From Planctomycetia bacterium (GTDB lineage Bacteria; Planctomycetota; Planctomycetia; Pirellulales; JACPPG01): a stretch of 64,000 nt of DNA. The position numbers and the translations under genes were made by a program. The notes beneath the pieces were generated by a model. The model saw nothing but the letters and a program-made list of their open reading frames with translations, had not been told where the DNA came from and ran no database searches. The DNA is taken from NCBI GenBank assembly GCA_016191115.1, contig JACPPG010000064.1:1-64000 (forward strand), in the 5' to 3' direction. This document shows positions 41,831 through 50,871 of this stretch, one piece after another. Numbering within the stretch: the stretch's first letter is position 1; the number at the start of each line of letters is the position of its first letter.

Positions 41831-42802
41831 ATGACTACGCTTTACCCGCTCCGCTTTCGCCCCCTCTTTCGCCGCTACCTGTGGGGTGGCCGAAAGCTCG
41901 GCACATTGCTCGGCAAGCCGATCGCCGACGGCGACGACTATGCCGAGAGCTGGGAAATATGCGACCGCGGCACGGACCAAAGCATCGTTGCCTTCGGGCC
42001 GCTAACGGGCGCGACGCTCGGCGACCTCGTCAAAACGCGCGGCCGTGAACTCCTGGGCCGCCACGCGCCGCAAAAGCGTTTTCCGCTGTTGTTCAAATTC
42101 CTCGACGCACGCTTGCCACTCTCGGTGCAGGTTCACCCCGACGACGCGCGGGCCGCGCTTCTCGCGCCTGCCGAGTTCGGAAAGACCGAGGCCTGGATCG
42201 TGCTCCATGCCGAGGCCGACAGCGTCATCTACGCGGGCCTCAAGCCCGGCGTCGATCGACAGGCTCTGGTCGCCGCGATCGACCGTGGCGCGTGCGACGA
42301 CTGCCTCCACCGTTTCACGCCGCGGCCGGGCGACTGCGTGTTCCTGCCCGCGGGAGTCGTGCACGCATTGGGCGGCGGGCTGGTGGTCGCCGAGATTCAA
42401 CAGTCGAGCGACACGACCTGGCGGCTGTTCGACTGGAATCGCGCCGGGCCCGACGGCCGCCCGCGGCCGCTGCACGTCGACGAAGCGCTCGAGGCGATCG
42501 ACTTTTCCATCGGTCCGGTCTCGCCCGTCGCGCCGCAAGCCACCGACCGACACGAAATCGAGCGTCTGGTGGGCTGCGACAAGTTTGTCGTCGATCGCCA
42601 CCGCGACCGAGCGCCGTGGCGATTGCCCGACGACCAGCGGTGCCACATCGTGAGCGCGCTCGCCGGCGAGGTAACGATCGCCGGCGACCCGTCGAAGCTA
42701 CCGCTGACCGTTGGCGACACGGCGCTCGTGCCTGCCGAGCGAGCGGCGACCGAAGTGATTCCAGGGTCCGGCGCGGTTGTGCTGGACATCTTTCTGCCGT
42801 AG
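41831..42802 (+). CDS. manA: Mannose-6-phosphate isomerase, class I type
   Basis: The protein has 323 residues. It interconverts fructose-6-phosphate and mannose-6-phosphate. The family start LRFRPLFRRYLWGGRKLG is seen. Zinc ligands are in LSVQVHPDDARA (the Q-x-H pair), EAWIVL (Glu of the KTE-AW block) and VFLPAGVVHALGGGLVVAEI (His), followed by QQSSDTTWRLFDW. GTG 41825 lies two codons upstream as an alternative start. It is probably single-gene. Confidence 0.94.
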   Translation: MTTLYPLRFRPLFRRYLWGGRKLGTLLGKPIADGDDYAESWEICDRGTDQSIVAFGPLTGATLGDLVKTRGRELLGRHAPQKRFPLLFKFLDARLPLSVQVHPDDARAALLAPAEFGKTEAWIVLHAEADSVIYAGLKPGVDRQALVAAIDRGACDDCLHRFTPRPGDCVFLPAGVVHALGGGLVVAEIQQSSDTTWRLFDWNRAGPDGRPRPLHVDEALEAIDFSIGPVSPVAPQATDRHEIERLVGCDKFVVDRHRDRAPWRLPDDQRCHIVSALAGEVTIAGDPSKLPLTVGDTALVPAERAATEVIPGSGAVVLDIFLP

Positions 42803-42915
42803 GCGCCACGTGGCGAGGATTTGCCGGTAATTCAACGCCGCGAAGCTTCAAGGCCGTCGTCTGGCGGCGTCGATGCTCTTCAGTAGAGCCATCCCGGCAG
42901 AAAGCAGAGAAGTCG

Positions 42916-43266
42916 ATGCGCCGCACGTTCCTGTGGGCCGCCCTGGTTTGCAGCACCCTACCGGCGACCGTCGCCGCTGCTCGTCCACCGGGCCGGTTCT
43001 TTCTGTTCAATCCGCCACCGATCGCGGTGCAGCGTGCCGACGCGCAGCGGTTCGATCCCTACCCGCTCCCCGACGTGGGACCTGGCACGTACGCCGACGG
43101 CTTTCGTCCGCGCGGCTTCCTGGAACCGCCGCCCGAGGCCACGCGTGGCCGCTGGCCTCGGCCGGGCACGTTCCCGCGCGTCGCTCCGGTGCCTGTGCCT
43201 GTGGCCCCGCCTGCGTCACCGGCTCCTCGCCCGGTGGAAGCTGTCCCCGCACCAGCGCCGCGTTGA
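42916..43266 (+). CDS. Small secreted proline-rich protein
   Basis: The protein has 116 residues. Its signal peptide is about 1-22 (FLWAALVCSTLPATVAA). The mature part has ADAQRFDPYPLPDVGPGTYA and RGFLEPPPEATRGRW, then a Pro/Val/Ala-rich tail. It resembles the next gene's product (RAQKFDPYPDPQVG, RDYLNPPPEA), so the two are paralogues. No family name recognised; envelope or surface role inferred from the leaders. Confidence 0.65.
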   Translation: MRRTFLWAALVCSTLPATVAAARPPGRFFLFNPPPIAVQRADAQRFDPYPLPDVGPGTYADGFRPRGFLEPPPEATRGRWPRPGTFPRVAPVPVPVAPPASPAPRPVEAVPAPAPR

Positions 43267-43467
43267 AAGTGGCCGCCACGCCTCTTCGCCGCGATCAGAA
43301 CGCGGCAAAAGCCTCGGGTGATCGCGTGCTAGCAGCCAGGTGATTTCGCCTTTCCGCGCTCGCTCGCGGGCGCGTATAATTCGCGGCCCCCAATCTTGGC
43401 CGGGGTAATGCGCGCCGCGGCTTTCATCTGGCGCGATACCAACTCTTCTCCCCTGGGACAAGGCACG

Positions 43468-43746
43468 ATGCGGCGACTCGCGTGGCTGTCGTTCGCGATG
43501 ATCATGGCGCTGTCGTCGGGCTGCGCCGATCTCTCAGGTCCACGCTGGTTCGATCCCGGCACGGCGCGCGAGCAGCGGAACCGCGCGCAGAAGTTCGATC
43601 CCTATCCCGATCCGCAAGTGGGCCGCAACGACGACAGTGCTCGTCCCCGCGACTACCTGAATCCGCCCCCGGAGGCGGACGCCGAAGCGCGTTCGGCCCG
43701 GGCTCGCGGCGAACAACTTCGCTCCGGCCAGCCGCTCCGCTGGTAG
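43468..43746 (+). CDS. Small lipoprotein, paralogue of the upstream gene
   Basis: The protein has 92 residues. A lipoprotein signal (LAWLSFAMIMALSSGC, Cys18) precedes RAQKFDPYPDPQVGRNDDSA, RPRDYLNPPPEADAEARSA and a short basic end. The start at 43468 places the lipobox normally; the frame is open earlier to 43396. It shares the FDPYP and PPPEA words with the gene at 42916, which has a plain Sec leader instead. Confidence 0.7.
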   Translation: MRRLAWLSFAMIMALSSGCADLSGPRWFDPGTAREQRNRAQKFDPYPDPQVGRNDDSARPRDYLNPPPEADAEARSARARGEQLRSGQPLRW

Positions 43747-43880
43747 CGCTCGCGCGCCGGCGGCGCCCGTTTGCGGCCTCTCTCGTGCTCATCCTCGACT
43801 CCTGCCCCCAGACCGCGCCGTAGTGTATGCTGGACGGCGGGTTCTCCCTCGCTGCCTACCGCCCTCTGCCTATTGTCTCC

Positions 43881-44900
43881 ATGTCTCGGTTCGCGCGAAA
43901 ACGCCGGTTCCCTCAACGCCGCGACGACGATCGTCCCGCGTCGGCGCGTCCGTCGGCCGCGCCGCGCGATACGACGCGCGCCGACGACCCGGCGAGACTG
44001 CAAAAGGTCATGGCCCGCGCCGGCATCGGCAGCCGCCGGCATTGTGAAACGTTGATCGCCGAAGGTCGCGTCGAGGTCGACGGCCGTATCGTGACCGAAT
44101 TGGGGACCAAGGTCCGCGCGGACCAGCAAGTCCGCGTCGATGGCGCGCCGCTGGCCCGGACGCGCTTGGTCTACTATCTGGTGAACAAGCCGTCGGGCGT
44201 GGTGTCGACCAATTTCGACCCGTCCGGCCGGCCCCGCGTGATCGACCTTTTGCCACCCACGCACGAGCGGTTGTTCACGGTCGGGCGATTGGACATGTCG
44301 AGCGAGGGCTTGATCCTTTTGACCAACGACGGCGAGTTGGCGAATCACCTTGCCCACCCACGATACGGCGTGGAAAAGACCTACCAGGTTCTGGTGGCCG
44401 GCGCCCCCGATCGCGACATGCTCACCACGCTGCGCGACGGCGTGCACCTGGCCGAGGGGTTGGCGCGGGTCGCCAGCGTTCACGTGAAGAAGTCGCTCCC
44501 CAAGAGCACACTCTTGGAGATTGTCCTCCGCGAAGGCAAGAACCGCGAAATCCGCCGCATCCTTGCCAAGGTCGGGCACAAGGTGCTGCGCTTGAAGCGG
44601 ACGGCCATCGACGGCCTACGGCTGGGAGAGATCGCACCGGGCGAGTATCGCCGCCTGACAGGCGACGAGGTTCGCGCTCTGCGGGGCCATGGCCGGGGCG
44701 CGTCGACCAAACGTCCCCCGGGTCGGCGGCCGCGGACAAATCCACGCCCCGTGCGGGATACAGCAGGGTCGTTGCCGGGCCGTGATAAGGCACGCGGTCG
44801 GCGTCAGGCGGTAGCGGACAAGGTTGTGGCTGCGCCTTCGGTTACAAAGCGCGCGCCGCGCGGCCGCCGCGAGCAAGCATGGAAAGGCAAGCGCCGCTGA
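43881..44900 (+). CDS. rRNA pseudouridine synthase (RsuA/RluB family)
   Basis: The protein has 339 residues. A basic N-terminal extension leads to an S4 RNA-binding domain (LQKVMARAGIGSRRHCETLI). The catalytic motif is FTVGRLDMSSEGLILLTNDG with the nucleophile Asp, followed by EIVLREGKNREIRRILAKVG. A basic C-terminal tail of about 80 residues (Arg/Lys/Pro-rich) may bind RNA. It converts uridine to pseudouridine in rRNA; the exact site cannot be read. Its stop overlaps the pyrK start (TGATG). Confidence 0.93.
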   Translation: MSRFARKRRFPQRRDDDRPASARPSAAPRDTTRADDPARLQKVMARAGIGSRRHCETLIAEGRVEVDGRIVTELGTKVRADQQVRVDGAPLARTRLVYYLVNKPSGVVSTNFDPSGRPRVIDLLPPTHERLFTVGRLDMSSEGLILLTNDGELANHLAHPRYGVEKTYQVLVAGAPDRDMLTTLRDGVHLAEGLARVASVHVKKSLPKSTLLEIVLREGKNREIRRILAKVGHKVLRLKRTAIDGLRLGEIAPGEYRRLTGDEVRALRGHGRGASTKRPPGRRPRTNPRPVRDTAGSLPGRDKARGRRQAVADKVVAAPSVTKRAPRGRREQAWKGKRR

Positions 44901-45769
44901 TGGCCGCGGAGCAGGCAGTCTGGTTCGCTGACCGTGCCGTACACCGGACGGTCGAGATTCGCGAGAACGTGCGACTGGCCCGCGACACCTACCGCGTCCG
45001 TTTTGATTGTCCCGACATCGCCCGCCGCATCGTGCCGGGCCAGTTCGTGATGACCCGCGCCAGCGGTTGCAACGATCCACTTCTGGGGCGCCCGCTCGCG
45101 CTTTACGACACCGTGCTTGACGCGGCTGGCAACCCGGTCGGCTTGGACGTCGTCTACCTTGTGATCGGCAAGCTCACGTCGCGGCTGGCGCAGTCCCCAC
45201 CGGGAACCAGACTCGATGTGTGGGGACCGCTGGGAAACGGCTTCGCGCCGCGCCCGGCCCAGCACCTGGTGATGGTGGCGGGCGGAATCGGGCAGACGCC
45301 TTTCGTCGCGCTCGCGCGCGAAGCTCTTGGCCTTCGCAACTACGGCGACCCGGCGCGCAACGCGCCCGCCGTCGATCAGGTCACCCTGTGCTACGGCACG
45401 CGGAGTCGCGAGTACCTGGCGGGCGTCGCCGACTTTGAATCGCTGGGCGTGCGCGTCCTGACCAGCACCGACGATGGCACCGCCGGTCGGCACGGCCTGG
45501 TGACCGAACTCTTGGCCGACGTGCTATCCGGCTCGCCCCCGGCGTCGCGCGTCGTCTGCTGCGGTCCCGAGCCCATGATGCACGCCGTGGCCGAGATGGT
45601 TTGCGCGCGCGGCATCCCGTGCGAGGTATCGCTCGAGTCGCCGATGGCGTGCGGCATCGGCATCTGCTTCAGTTGCGTGGCTCGCGTTCGCGACGACGCC
45701 GGCCGCTGGGACTACCGGCGCACATGTGTCGAAGGCCCGGTCTTCGACGCGGCGCGAATCGAGTTCTAG
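44900..45769 (+). CDS. pyrK: Dihydroorotate dehydrogenase electron-transfer subunit (PyrK-like)
   Basis: The protein has 289 residues. It is a ferredoxin-reductase-like FAD/NAD protein: flavin loop DPLLGRPLALYD and NAD site VMVAGGIGQTPFVALA. The C-terminal [2Fe-2S] cluster has cysteines in ESPMACGIGICFSCVAR and TCVEGPVF. It passes electrons from the PyrD flavin to NAD in pyrimidine synthesis. The start at ATG 44900 overlaps the upstream stop as TGATG (ATG 44879 is also possible). No pyrD is adjacent, so function in another complex is possible. Confidence 0.88.
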   Translation: MAAEQAVWFADRAVHRTVEIRENVRLARDTYRVRFDCPDIARRIVPGQFVMTRASGCNDPLLGRPLALYDTVLDAAGNPVGLDVVYLVIGKLTSRLAQSPPGTRLDVWGPLGNGFAPRPAQHLVMVAGGIGQTPFVALAREALGLRNYGDPARNAPAVDQVTLCYGTRSREYLAGVADFESLGVRVLTSTDDGTAGRHGLVTELLADVLSGSPPASRVVCCGPEPMMHAVAEMVCARGIPCEVSLESPMACGIGICFSCVARVRDDAGRWDYRRTCVEGPVFDAARIEF

Positions 45770-45787
45770 CAGCCCCCGACCACGACT

Positions 45788-46129
45788 CTATTTCGCGCTG
45801 GCGCCCAGGATCCGCTGCACCTCGGCCCCCATGCGGCCGGTGATCATCAGCGACCACAGCTTCAGGTCAGCCGCGAACGACCACAGCGGGTAGTGGAACG
45901 AGGCCGGCTTGTTCTTCTCGATGCCGAAGTGGCTGATCCACGCCAGTCCGTAACCCAAAAGCGGCACCGCCACCAACAGCCACCACCATTGCACGGCGAC
46001 CGCCGCCACCAGAACGATCATGCCCAGGCTGGTGCCCACGAAGTGCATGATGCGCGTGGCCCGCAGGCTATGCTCGCGGACGTAGAAGGGCCAGAACTCG
46101 TCGAACGATTGGATGCGATCTTGCGGCAT
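45788..46129 (-). CDS. Mpo1-like (DUF962) membrane protein
   Basis: The protein has 113 residues. The family start FDEFWPFYVREHSLRATR is seen, followed by two hydrophobic segments (GTSLGMIVLVAAVAVQWWWL; LVAVPLLGYGLAWISHFG) and EKNKPASFHYPLWSFAADL. His residues in REHS, HFG and FHYP fit the metal site of yeast Mpo1 (2-hydroxy fatty acid dioxygenase). The start at 46129 has GGGAGGT upstream; the frame is open to 46354 without family similarity. The next 240 bases on the right are non-coding palindromes (GCCGTGGC/GCCACGGC words). Confidence 0.85.
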   Translation of the reverse strand: MPQDRIQSFDEFWPFYVREHSLRATRIMHFVGTSLGMIVLVAAVAVQWWWLLVAVPLLGYGLAWISHFGIEKNKPASFHYPLWSFAADLKLWSLMITGRMGAEVQRILGASAK

Positions 46130-46367
46130 GGCAAACCTCCCGGCGCGCGGACCCATTGTTCGTAGGGCGGCATTGAGCGAACGCCCCGGTGTGCCACGGC
46201 TTGGCCGACAAGGACAAGCCGTGCCGCGATCATCTCGACAGTCCACCGCCACTTTCGCACGGCTTCTGCGAAGCCGTGGCACGCGCGTGACGGCCCAGGC
46301 CGCTCGCGGCCGCCGGCACATCATAATTCTTAGGGTCTGGCCGGAGCAAGGCAATTCGCCGTTTCAC

Positions 46368-46510
46368 CAGGGTCATTCTGTTTTTCAAAATGGCGAGGCG
46401 GGAAAATGGGACTGGCTCCGAGCATAAACAGCGCAAGTCCTTTCAGACGAACGTTGCGTCTCGGTGCCTGTCCCACTTTCCCGCCGGTGCGCCGCCGGCA
46501 AGCTTAACCG
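46368..46510 (+). mobile_element. 157-bp palindromic repeat, copy D (right end truncated)
   Basis: It starts CAGGGTCATTCTG like the intact copies and matches through GCCGCCGGCAAGCTT, but the last part (GAATCTGTGAACGGCCCTG in others) is replaced by AACCGTCTTCGG. No 10-bp target duplication can be seen because one end is missing. It lies about 110 bases upstream of the glycosylase gene. Confidence 0.85.
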
Positions 46511-46618
46511 TCTTCGGATCAACATGGCGGGTCATCGGCGACGGGAGACGCCTCTTACAGCTTGATGCCCCGCGCGCCAGCAGGCGCCCGCGCCTGGTTT
46601 TGCGTACAATGCCGCTCG

Positions 46619-47266
46619 ATGAGCTCAGCAACAACCCCACGCATCGCCCGCACGCGGCCAGAATCGCCGGCGTCTCGGCGCTCCCGTTCTCTCACCGCGC
46701 TTTTGAAAGAGGTCCGCGGCTGCCGGGCCTGCGAGGGGCTGTTGCCGTTCGAGCCCCGGCCCGTGCTGCGGGCCCACCAGGCCGCGCGCGTGCTCATCGT
46801 CGGCCAGGCCCCCGGCACCCGTGTCCACCAGACCGGCATCCCCTGGAACGACCCCAGCGGCGACCGTCTCCGCCAGTGGCTGTCGATCGACCGCCAGCGG
46901 TTCTACGACGAACGGCGCTTCGCCATCGTCCCGGTCGGGTATTGCTACCCGGGCCGCGGCCCCTCGGGCGATCTGCCGCCGCGAAAGGAATGCGCGCAGC
47001 TTTGGCTGCCGCGACTGCTGGCCCAGTTGCCGCGCATCGAGCTGGTGATCCTGATCGGCCAGTACGCCCACGAGCTGTACCTGGGCGAGCGGCGCAAGAA
47101 GACGCTTACCGAAACGGTCCGCGCGTTCCGCGAATACGCGCCGCGGTACATGCCGCTGCCGCACCCGTCCCCGCGCAACCAGATGTGGCTGCGGCGCAAC
47201 CCGTGGTTCGCGCGCCAGGTGGTGCCGGCGCTCCGCCGCGCGTGCCGGCGATTGGGGGTATATTAG
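46619..47266 (+). CDS. Uracil-DNA glycosylase superfamily protein
   Basis: The protein has 215 residues. Motif A reads VLIVGQAPGTRVHQTGIPW and motif B is LPHPSPRNQMWLRRNP (HPSPRN). Cysteines at RGCRACEGL, GYCYPG and KECAQL could bind an iron-sulfur cluster as in families 4 and 5. The sequence GDRLRQWLSIDRQRFYD also fits. It removes uracil, or a related base, from DNA. ATG 46619 is the best start; the frame is open from 46562. Confidence 0.87.
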   Translation: MSSATTPRIARTRPESPASRRSRSLTALLKEVRGCRACEGLLPFEPRPVLRAHQAARVLIVGQAPGTRVHQTGIPWNDPSGDRLRQWLSIDRQRFYDERRFAIVPVGYCYPGRGPSGDLPPRKECAQLWLPRLLAQLPRIELVILIGQYAHELYLGERRKKTLTETVRAFREYAPRYMPLPHPSPRNQMWLRRNPWFARQVVPALRRACRRLGVY

Positions 47267-47322
47267 GCCGGTGCCTGAAGTCTTGTTGACGTTGATCGAT
47301 TCCGCACGTTGAGATTCTCGCC

Positions 47323-48681
47323 ATGAATCGAAGAGTTATTCACAGCATCTCCGCCGTTGTCCTCTTGTCATCCTTCGCCGCCGCGCCGGTGCAGGCGCAC
47401 TTCCTTTTTGTCCGCATCCTGCCGCCGGCCGAAGGGGGGCGCGCGGCCGAGGTCTACTTCAGCGAGAAGGCCGACGCCGGCGATCCGCGCTATATCGACA
47501 AGGTCGCCTCGACGCAGCTTTGGGCCCAGACCGAGCCCGGCACGTTCCGCCCGTTGGCGGTCGCGAAGGGGGCCGATCGACTGCGGGCCCACTTGCCGAT
47601 CGCGGGCAGCCTGTCGGTGATCGGCGTGCTGGACTACGGCGTCTTGGCCCGGCCGCTGCAGACGCCCTTCCTGTTGCGGCACTACCCGAAGGCCGTGGCC
47701 GGCAAGCCGGACGAAGTGAACCGCCTGCGGCCGCGCTCCGAGACGCGCCTCGAGATCGTGCCGCGCTTCGAGGACGAGCGCGTGCTGTTGACCGTGCTCC
47801 GCGACGGCCGGCCGCTGGCCGGCGCCACGATCCACACCGTCGACGTGAACCTGGTGGGCGATGAGCTAAAAACCGACGAGCACGGGCAGGTCGCGTACAC
47901 GCCGCCGTCGACCGGCGTTTACTCGCTCTACACGCCCTACGTCGACAAGACGCCCGGCGAAAAGGACGGCAAGCATTACGAGGAGATTCGCGAGTTCGCC
48001 ACGCTGGCGTTCACCTGGCCCTTGGTGCGGACCGACGCCGACGCCGAGGCGGTGAAGCTTTTCGAGGACGCCCTGGCGACGCGGGCCCAGTGGAAGGATT
48101 TCCACGGCATCACGGCGCGGGTCGAGGCCGACGTCGACGGGCGGACGTTCTCGGGTCCGGTCACCGTGGCAGCCGACGGTTCGGTCGAGCTCGACGCCGA
48201 GGGCGAGCCCGTGGCCGAATGGGTCCGCGACCAGTTGGCGTCGATCGCCATGCACCGCGCGGCCGCTAGCGGCGATGCATCGAGCGGCTCGCACCCCGTG
48301 CTCCGCTTTGCCGACGATGACGACGATCACCCGCTCGGCCGCTTGCTCGAGTTCGACGGTGGGCAATTCGCCTCCAGCTACCGCGTGAAGGACAACCAGA
48401 TCGCGGTCGTCAACCGCAACTTCCACGAGCAAGACATGACGATCACCGTCCTGGACAACGAGCGCAACGCGGACGGCTTCTACCTGCCGCGCAGCTACAC
48501 AGTGCAATACTGGGACGCCGAGACAGGCCGCCTGGCGCGCGTGGAAAGCATCCAAGACCGCTGGCAGCGCGTCGGCAACTTCGACCTCCCAAAGAGCCAC
48601 ACCGTCACCACCGCCACCGACGCCGGTCTTTCGCTGCGGACGTTTTCGCTCTTCGGGCACAAGGTGGGGGAGGGCAAATGA
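47323..48681 (+). CDS. Secreted DUF4198-like / DUF3386-like protein
   Basis: The protein has 452 residues. A signal peptide (about 1-25, ending VQAHF) leads into an N-terminal beta domain like the DUF4198 group (AHFLFVRILPPAEGG; an Ig-type TDEHGQVAYTPPSTGVYSL). The C-terminal half (about 240-450) resembles DUF3386 (NQIAVVNRNFHEQDMTITVL, DGFYLPRSYTVQYWDAETG). Function is unknown; periplasmic, possibly metal-related by its DUF4198 relatives. The next frame (RNase PH fragment) overlaps its stop by 4 bases. Confidence 0.82.
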   Translation: MNRRVIHSISAVVLLSSFAAAPVQAHFLFVRILPPAEGGRAAEVYFSEKADAGDPRYIDKVASTQLWAQTEPGTFRPLAVAKGADRLRAHLPIAGSLSVIGVLDYGVLARPLQTPFLLRHYPKAVAGKPDEVNRLRPRSETRLEIVPRFEDERVLLTVLRDGRPLAGATIHTVDVNLVGDELKTDEHGQVAYTPPSTGVYSLYTPYVDKTPGEKDGKHYEEIREFATLAFTWPLVRTDADAEAVKLFEDALATRAQWKDFHGITARVEADVDGRTFSGPVTVAADGSVELDAEGEPVAEWVRDQLASIAMHRAAASGDASSGSHPVLRFADDDDDHPLGRLLEFDGGQFASSYRVKDNQIAVVNRNFHEQDMTITVLDNERNADGFYLPRSYTVQYWDAETGRLARVESIQDRWQRVGNFDLPKSHTVTTATDAGLSLRTFSLFGHKVGEGK

Positions 48682-48953
48682 AAGATTCGACCGCTCGCTC
48701 AACGCTCACCCCATGCGCACCGCGGGCCGTGTGCGACCTGGCGGCACTCGGCGAGCGAACGATCACGGTCGATTGCGACGTGCTCGAAGCCGACGGCGGC
48801 ACGCGCACCGCTTCGATCACCGGCGCCTTCATCGCGCTAGCGGACGCGATCCACGCGATTCGCGACCTGCCCGACCCGAACCGTGCGGGGGCGTTCTCGC
48901 TCGCCTGGTTGAGCTTCGCCGGGTGGCTGTCGCCGTGGAATCTGCCACGATGA
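48678..48953 (+). pseudogene. Ribonuclease PH fragment (central part only)
   Basis: Residues about 16-65 match RNase PH very clearly: RAVCDLAALGERTITVDCDV, LEADGGTRTASITGAFIALA, then DAIHAIRDLPDPNR. A complete enzyme has about 240 residues; here roughly 85 from the front and 110 from the back are missing, and the tail (SLAWLSFAGWLSPWNL) is unrelated. ATG at 48678 overlaps the previous stop (ATGA). It is a relic or an artefact of rearrangement rather than a working exoribonuclease. Confidence 0.75.
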
Positions 48954-49034
48954 CTGTGAAGGCCGGTCGGACGCGACCTTTCTTCGCCGTCACGCGCGCG
49001 GTAGACTTGGCAGGGAAGTCATCTTGCGCAGGGG

Positions 49035-49064
49035 AAGACCCAGGGGGTTGCCACCCCTGGGCTT
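49035..49064. repeat. Short palindromic repeat, unit 1
   Basis: AAGaCCCAGGGGG ttg CCaCCCCTGGGCTT is an imperfect copy of the 28-bp palindrome whose better copies are at 50796 and 51994. It lies 56 bases upstream of the mutase large-subunit start. Confidence 0.75.
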
Positions 49065-49119
49065 GGCTTCGGCACGGTGGTTGGCCAGGGACCGCTTTGT
49101 ACATAAGAGCATTCGCCGT

Positions 49120-50763
49120 ATGGTCACTGATGCCAAACTCACCGCCCGCGAGGCTTGCGAGCAAGCCGTCGAAGCGGCGCCCGAGCGCGACACGAGTCTG
49201 ACCACGATCAGCGGCGCCTCGGTCGAGCCGGTGTACGTGCCGGACGAGCCCACCGAGCGCTACGAGCGCGACAGCGGCTACCCCGGCCAGTACCCGTTCA
49301 CCCGCGGCATTCATGCCAACATGTACCGCGGCCGGCTGTGGACCATGCGGCAGTTCGCCGGTTTCGGCACGCCCGAGGAAACCAACGCCCGCTTCCATTT
49401 CCTGTTGGAAAAGGGTCAGACCGGGCTGAGCACCGCCTTCGATCTGCCCACGCTGATGGGCCTGGACAGCGACCATCCGAACTCTTTGGGCGAGGTGGGG
49501 CGGCTGGGCGTGGCCGTCGACACGGTCGCGGATTTCGAGCGGCTGTACGCCGGCATCAACTTGGGCGACGTGTCGGTGTCGATGACGATCAACGCGCCGG
49601 CCGCCATCATCCTGGCGTTTTATCTGGCCACGGCCCACCGGCAGGGCGTCGCCTGGTCGAAGCTGCGCGGCACATTGCAAAACGACATCTTGAAGGAATA
49701 CCATGCGCAGAACGAGTTCGTTTACCCGCCGCGCGAGAGCGTGCGGCTGGTCATCGACACGATCGAGTTCTGCACGCGCGAGGTGCCGCAGTTCAACCCG
49801 GTGTCGATATCCGGCTACCACATCCGCGAAGCGGGGAGCACCGCCGCCGAGGAGCTGGCCTTTACGTTGGTGGACGGCTTCCACTACGTCGAGGAGACGC
49901 TCAAGCGCGGGCTGGCGGTGGACGACTTCGTGCCGCGGCTGTCGTTCTTCTTCAACGCGCACAGCGATTTTTTCGAGGAGATCGCCAAGTACCGGGCGGC
50001 CCGTCGCATCTGGGCCCGCCACCTGCGCGAACGGTACGGGGCCCGCGAGCCGCGCAGTGGGGCGCTACGGTTCCACGCCCAGACGTCCGGCGTGAGCTTG
50101 CAGGCGCAGCAACCCGAAGTGAACGTGGTCCGCGTGGCGTACCAGGCGCTGGCGGCAGTGCTGGGGGGCTGCCAGTCGCTGCACACCAACAGCCGCGACG
50201 AGACGCTGTCGCTGCCGACCGAAGAAGCGGTGACGATCGCCCTGCGCACCCAGCAAGTGCTGGCGTTCGAGACGGGTGTCGTCAACTCGGTCGATCCGCT
50301 GGGCGGGAGCTATCAGGTCGAGGCAATGACCGATCGCATGGAGGCCGAAGCCGAGGAGATCTTCGCCGAGATCGCCCGCGGCGGTGGCGTCATCCGCTCG
50401 ATCGAAGGGGGTTACTTCCGCCGCCGCATCGCGGAGAGCGCCTTTCGCTTCCAGAGCGAAGTCGACGCCGGGCGGAAGCTGCTGGTGGGCGTGAACGCCT
50501 TCGTCGAGCCGGAAGAGTTGAAGATTCCCACACTCGAGATCGACTACGAGATCGAGCGGAAGCAGAAGGCGAATCTGGCGCGGGTGAAGTCGCAGCGCGA
50601 CGCGGCGGCTGTCGCCGCGGCGCTCGATCGCGTCCGCCGCACGGCGGCCAGTGAAGAGAATATTATGCCGGCGCTCGTCCACGCCGCCGAGTCGCACGTG
50701 AGCCTGGGCGAGATGGTAGCCGCCATGGCCGAGGTGTTTGGCCGCTACCAGCCGGGAGTGTAA
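49120..50763 (+). CDS. B12-dependent acyl-CoA mutase, large subunit (isobutyryl-CoA mutase-like)
   Basis: The protein has 547 residues and is the catalytic TIM barrel of the methylmalonyl-CoA mutase family without a B12 domain. Seen: GQYPFTRGIHANMYRGRLWT, the block MRQFAGFGTPEETNARF, STAFDLPTLMGLDSDHP, GTLQNDILKEYHAQNE, and AQTSGVSLQAQQPEVN. Phe79 and Gln197 stand where methylmalonyl-CoA mutase has Tyr and Arg; this pair is typical of isobutyryl-CoA mutase. It rearranges branched to straight-chain acyl-CoA by adenosylcobalamin radical chemistry. The partner B12 subunit follows 108 bases later. Confidence 0.9.
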   Translation: MVTDAKLTAREACEQAVEAAPERDTSLTTISGASVEPVYVPDEPTERYERDSGYPGQYPFTRGIHANMYRGRLWTMRQFAGFGTPEETNARFHFLLEKGQTGLSTAFDLPTLMGLDSDHPNSLGEVGRLGVAVDTVADFERLYAGINLGDVSVSMTINAPAAIILAFYLATAHRQGVAWSKLRGTLQNDILKEYHAQNEFVYPPRESVRLVIDTIEFCTREVPQFNPVSISGYHIREAGSTAAEELAFTLVDGFHYVEETLKRGLAVDDFVPRLSFFFNAHSDFFEEIAKYRAARRIWARHLRERYGAREPRSGALRFHAQTSGVSLQAQQPEVNVVRVAYQALAAVLGGCQSLHTNSRDETLSLPTEEAVTIALRTQQVLAFETGVVNSVDPLGGSYQVEAMTDRMEAEAEEIFAEIARGGGVIRSIEGGYFRRRIAESAFRFQSEVDAGRKLLVGVNAFVEPEELKIPTLEIDYEIERKQKANLARVKSQRDAAAVAAALDRVRRTAASEENIMPALVHAAESHVSLGEMVAAMAEVFGRYQPGV

Positions 50764-50795
50764 ATCGTGATCTAATCCCCGCGATTCCGCTTGCG

Positions 50796-50823
50796 AAGCC
50801 CACGGGTGGCAACCCGTGGGCTT
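50796..50823. repeat. Short palindromic repeat, unit 2
   Basis: AAGCCCACGGGT tggc-type centre ACCCGTGGGCTT: a 28-bp perfect-arm palindrome between the two mutase subunit genes (108-bp gap). As RNA it would form a stable hairpin between the two coding regions. Confidence 0.85.
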
Positions 50824-50871
50824 GGAACGATTCGATCCGATTTCCTGATTCGCGCTGAATCCCCCACATCC

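Noticed and set aside
45393..46354. Upstream extension of the Mpo1-like gene to 46354
   Set aside because: The extra residues are Arg/Pro-rich and come from intergenic palindromes. ATG 46129 has GGGAGGT in place and gives the normal family length.
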